From contig CAKTUC010000023.1 in assembly GCA_934617135.1 (NCBI GenBank), positions 1 through 19,457 on the forward strand: a stretch of DNA of 19,457 nt, read 5' to 3'. Position 1 is the stretch's first letter. The number at the start of each line of letters is the position of its first letter. Made by a program: the position numbers and the translations under genes. This DNA is from an uncultured Collinsella sp. (GTDB lineage: Bacteria > Actinomycetota > Coriobacteriia > Coriobacteriales > Coriobacteriaceae). The notes under the pieces are model-generated. The model was not told the origin of the DNA. It ran no database searches and saw only the letters and a program-made list of their open reading frames with translations. Below are positions 15,925 through 19,457 of the stretch, in pieces.

Positions 15925-15949
15925 CGGGGGTATTATCGCCTGCTACTAT
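15921..15949 (+). promoter_or_regulatory. Strong predicted promoter of rplU-rpmA
   Basis: TTGACG (15921-15926, 5 of 6 of the -35 consensus) and TACTAT (15944-15949, 4 of 6) are separated by 17 bases. TGC precedes the -10 box, giving an extended -10. Transcription should start near 15956, leaving a leader of about 36 bases. The -35 box overlaps the TGA stop codon of the preceding gene. Confidence 0.75.
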
Positions 15950-15991
15950 ATTCGGCTGTTGCACTAACTGATGCATGAAGGGCAAGTAAAC

Positions 15992-16366
15992 ATGTACGCA
16001 ATCGTTAACACGGGCGGCAAGCAGTACAAGGTCGCCACCGACGATGTCATCACCGTCGAGAAGATCGAGGGCAATGAGGGCGACAAGGTCACCCTGCCGG
16101 TCATCTTCCTCAACGATGGTAAGAAGATCGTCACCGATCCCGACAAGCTGGCCAAGGCCAAGGTTACCGCTCAGATCGTTGAGCAGTTCAAGGGCGAGAA
16201 GCAGCTGGTCTTCAAGTTCCACAAGCGTAAGCGCTATCGTCGTCTGAAGGGTCACCGTCAGCAGCTCACCAAGCTGAAGATCGTGAAGGTCCAGGCTACG
16301 TCCCGCGCCAAGAAGGCTGTCAAGGCAGAGGCCGAGGCTGTTGCCGAGGCTCCCGTCGCCGAGTAG
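15992..16366 (+). CDS. rplU: 50S ribosomal protein L21
   Basis: L21 is an early-assembling large-subunit protein that binds 23S rRNA. The sequence starts with the canonical MYAIVNTGGKQYKV, contains VTLPVIFLND and the basic RNA-binding stretch FKFHKRKRYRRLKGHRQQLTKLKI, and has 124 residues. This is about 20 longer than usual because of an A/K/E-rich C-terminal tail (KKAVKAEAEAVAEAPVAE). ATG 15992 is preceded by GAAGGG at nine bases. An in-frame ATG at 15971 would add seven residues and lacks a ribosome site. The rpmA gene follows after 33 bases. Confidence 0.97.
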   Translation: MYAIVNTGGKQYKVATDDVITVEKIEGNEGDKVTLPVIFLNDGKKIVTDPDKLAKAKVTAQIVEQFKGEKQLVFKFHKRKRYRRLKGHRQQLTKLKIVKVQATSRAKKAVKAEAEAVAEAPVAE

Positions 16367-16399
16367 ATTACACTCGTAACGAAAGAGTAGGTATACACA

Positions 16400-16657
16400 A
16401 TGGCACACAAAAAAGGACTCGGTTCCTCCCGTAATGGCCGTGACTCCCGCGGTCAGCGCCTTGGCACGAAGCGCTTCGCCGGCCAGACGGTAACCACGGG
16501 CACGATTCTCGTCCGTCAGCACGGCACGCACATCCACCCGGGTGAGAACGTTGGCCGTGGCAAGGACGACACGCTGTTCGCGCTGGTCGACGGTACCGTT
16601 GAGTTCCACAAGGGTATCAAGCACAGGGTCAGCGTACGCCCGCTCGCGAACGCGTAA
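16400..16657 (+). CDS. rpmA: 50S ribosomal protein L27
   Basis: L27 sits near the peptidyl-transferase centre with its N-terminal tail. The 85-residue protein begins [16 protein letters not shown] and contains the family motifs [33 protein letters not shown] and DGTVEFHKG. It lacks the N-terminal extension that Firmicutes remove with the protease Prp, and no prp (ysxB) gene lies between rplU and rpmA. The GAGTAGG upstream is a plausible ribosome site. It is followed by a terminator-like hairpin before obg. Confidence 0.97.
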   Translation: MAHKKGLGSSRNGRDSRGQRLGTKRFAGQTVTTGTILVRQHGTHIHPGENVGRGKDDTLFALVDGTVEFHKGIKHRVSVRPLANA

Positions 16658-16682
16658 TTCACCCTTCATAGAGCACATATGT

Positions 16683-16725
16683 GGGAGGCACTTGAGTTTT
16701 AGGATTCAAGGGTCTCCCTCTTTTT
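16683..16725 (+). terminator. Terminator-like hairpin between rpmA and obg
   Basis: GGGAGGCACTTGAG (16683-16696) pairs with TTCAAGGGTCTCCC (16705-16718) over 14 positions with one mismatch and two G-U pairs, and TCTTTTT follows. It has the full shape of an intrinsic terminator. The obg ribosome site (AGGAGG, near 16728) lies directly after the T tract. A 10-base palindrome, CACATATGTG (16674-16683), abuts the left side. Confidence 0.75.
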
Positions 16726-16729
16726 GTAG

Positions 16730-18211
<1,482 letters not shown>

Positions 18212-18214
18212 GTC

Positions 18215-18892
18215 ATGTCGCTGCGCGGTGGAATTGGTCTGCCTGAGCTGCCTATCGAGGATGGGCAGGAGTTTCGGCTTGGCATTATGGGTGGCACCTT
18301 CGACCCGATTCATTACGGGCACTTGGTTACCGCCGAGCAGGCGCGCGAGTCGCTCGACTTGGACGCCGTGCTCTTTATGCCGGCCGGCTCTCCCGCCTTT
18401 AAGCTCGACAAGCCGGTGACGCCTGCCGAGGACCGTTATGCCATGACGGTCCTCGCCACCGCTGCGAATCCGGCTTTTTTGGCGAGCCGATTCGAGATCG
18501 ACCGTCCAGGCGTGACCTATACGGCCGATACGCTTCATGCCCTTCGCGACTTTTACCCGCCTCAGGTAAAGCTCTACTTTATTACGGGCGCTGACGCGAT
18601 TATCGATATTGTGACCTGGCATGATGCCGACCGAATCGCCGAGCTTGCCACGTTTATTGCGGCGACGCGACCGGGCTTTGATATCGATACTGCTCGCGCG
18701 CGAATCAAAGAGTCGGGCCTGCCGTTTGACGTGCGTTATATCCAGATTCCGGCGCTGGCGATTAGCTCGACCAACATTCGCAAGCGAGTTGCCCGTGGCA
18801 TGAGCGTGCGCTATCTTACGAGCGAGTCCGTGCTCGGCTATATTCGCAAACGCGGTCTGTATGCCGATCTGGGTCAAGAAGATTTTGAGTGA
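18215..18892 (+). CDS. nadD: Nicotinate-nucleotide adenylyltransferase
   Basis: NadD converts nicotinate mononucleotide and ATP to deamido-NAD in NAD synthesis. The 225-residue protein has the nucleotidyltransferase motif GGTFDPIHYGHL with the HxGH signature, FMPAGSPAFK for substrate binding, TGADAIIDIVTWHD and the C-terminal ISSTNIRKRV (ISSTxIR). About 20 residues precede the core. The ATG at 18215 lies four bases after the obg stop with GGAGGG inside the obg end. The obg-nadD-yqeK order is common in Gram-positive bacteria. Confidence 0.95.
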   Translation: MSLRGGIGLPELPIEDGQEFRLGIMGGTFDPIHYGHLVTAEQARESLDLDAVLFMPAGSPAFKLDKPVTPAEDRYAMTVLATAANPAFLASRFEIDRPGVTYTADTLHALRDFYPPQVKLYFITGADAIIDIVTWHDADRIAELATFIAATRPGFDIDTARARIKESGLPFDVRYIQIPALAISSTNIRKRVARGMSVRYLTSESVLGYIRKRGLYADLGQEDFE

Positions 18893-18904
18893 TGGGGGTC
18901 TACG

Positions 18905-19457
18905 TTGTCGGTAGAAGATCAGTTTGAGGGCGACGAGCGCGCGCTGCTCAAGCGCATTCAAGAGCTGCTCGACGTGCGCATGAAAGACAAGCGCAAGCGC
19001 TATGCGCATTCGTTGGGCGTTGCCGAGACCGCGCTTCATCTGGCCGAGGTCTACGGCGTTGACCGCTTTGATGCCGCCGCCGCCGGCCTGATTCACGACT
19101 GGGATAAGGTTCTCTCCGACGACGAGCTCGTGGCCCGCGCGTTGCACTACGGCATCAAGGTTGCCGGCTCTCCATCGGCGGCGACACCGCTGCTGCATGG
19201 TCCGGTTGCCGCCTATGAGCTTCCGCAGCTTTTTCCCGAGCTATCGCCGGCGGTCTTTCAGGCTGTCGACCGTCACACCGTGGGCGCCTGCGACATGACG
19301 CCGCTCGATATGGTGGTCTTTGTGGCCGACGCCATTGAGCCCAATCGTCACGGCGATTATGCCCACGCGCTGCGCAAGATGGTGGGGGAGTCGACGCTCG
19401 ACGAGTTGTTCTTCTCCTGTTTTGCGCAGGGTCTGGTCTACGTGATCCAGTCTGGGC
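18905..19457 (+). CDS. yqeK: YqeK-like HD-domain hydrolase, open at the window end
   Basis: YqeK proteins are symmetrical diadenosine tetraphosphatases (Ap4A to ADP), known from characterised Gram-positive members. The 184 visible residues carry the metal-binding HD set: H35 in RYAHSLGV, H64-D65 in GLIHDWDK, H98 in LLHGPVAAYEL, H124 in DRHTVG and D142 in VADAIEPNRHG. The usual motif is HDYAK or similar, so HDWDK is a small variation. TTG 18905 follows GGGGG by six bases and lies 12 bases after the nadD stop; the first codons would otherwise be unexplained. No stop codon occurs before the end, so the C-terminus is missing. The usual next gene, rsfS, would lie outside. Confidence 0.9.
   Translation, partial: MSVEDQFEGDERALLKRIQELLDVRMKDKRKRYAHSLGVAETALHLAEVYGVDRFDAAAAGLIHDWDKVLSDDELVARALHYGIKVAGSPSAATPLLHGPVAAYELPQLFPELSPAVFQAVDRHTVGACDMTPLDMVVFVADAIEPNRHGDYAHALRKMVGESTLDELFFSCFAQGLVYVIQSG

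Noticed and set aside
15950..15991. Possible structured L21 autoregulatory leader
   Set aside because: The leader is only about 36 bases and shows no convincing stem.

Overview
The window looks like chromosomal core DNA from a high-GC bacterium, most likely an actinobacterium of the class Coriobacteriia (Collinsella or a close relative). This is an inference from composition, protein flavour and gene order; no database search was possible. Every confident protein gene lies on the + strand, coding density is very high, and no phage, insertion-sequence transposase or CRISPR signature was seen. Six of the 17 genes appear to start with TTG and one with GTG.

Left part (1-6257): an almost complete tRNA-Arg(CCG) with a terminator is followed closely by a P-type cation ATPase with a long basic tail. 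A 110-bp element with perfect 35-bp inverted arms separates it from a zinc-ribbon, single-pass membrane protein. Next come a cyclophilin-type prolyl isomerase with a good predicted promoter and a TPR, single-pass membrane protein with an outer NTF2-like domain. A strong hairpin closes this part.

Middle part (6258-15924): this is a cell-elongation operon, mreB-mreC-mreD-mrdA(PBP2)-rodA. MreB filaments, the MreC/MreD membrane link, the RodA glycosyltransferase and the PBP2 transpeptidase together build the lateral wall. It continues without an obvious break into a DUF697-like membrane protein, a B12-binding-type radical SAM protein (TIGR03960-like) and its usual partner, a DUF2344/TIGR03936-like protein.

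Right part (15921-19457): a strong predicted promoter, whose -35 box overlaps the stop codon of the DUF2344 gene, drives rplU-rpmA. A terminator-like hairpin lies directly before obg, and obg-nadD-yqeK follow: ribosome-assembly GTPase, NAD biosynthesis and an HD-domain dinucleoside-polyphosphate hydrolase. The window ends inside or at the very end of yqeK.

Most of this is conserved housekeeping DNA. I do not see a clearly new defence or metabolic system. The points most worth a second look are the 110-bp palindromic element, the DUF697-like protein with a possibly degenerate GTPase-like domain in the rod operon, the radical SAM/DUF2344 pair of unknown function, and the hairpin before obg.
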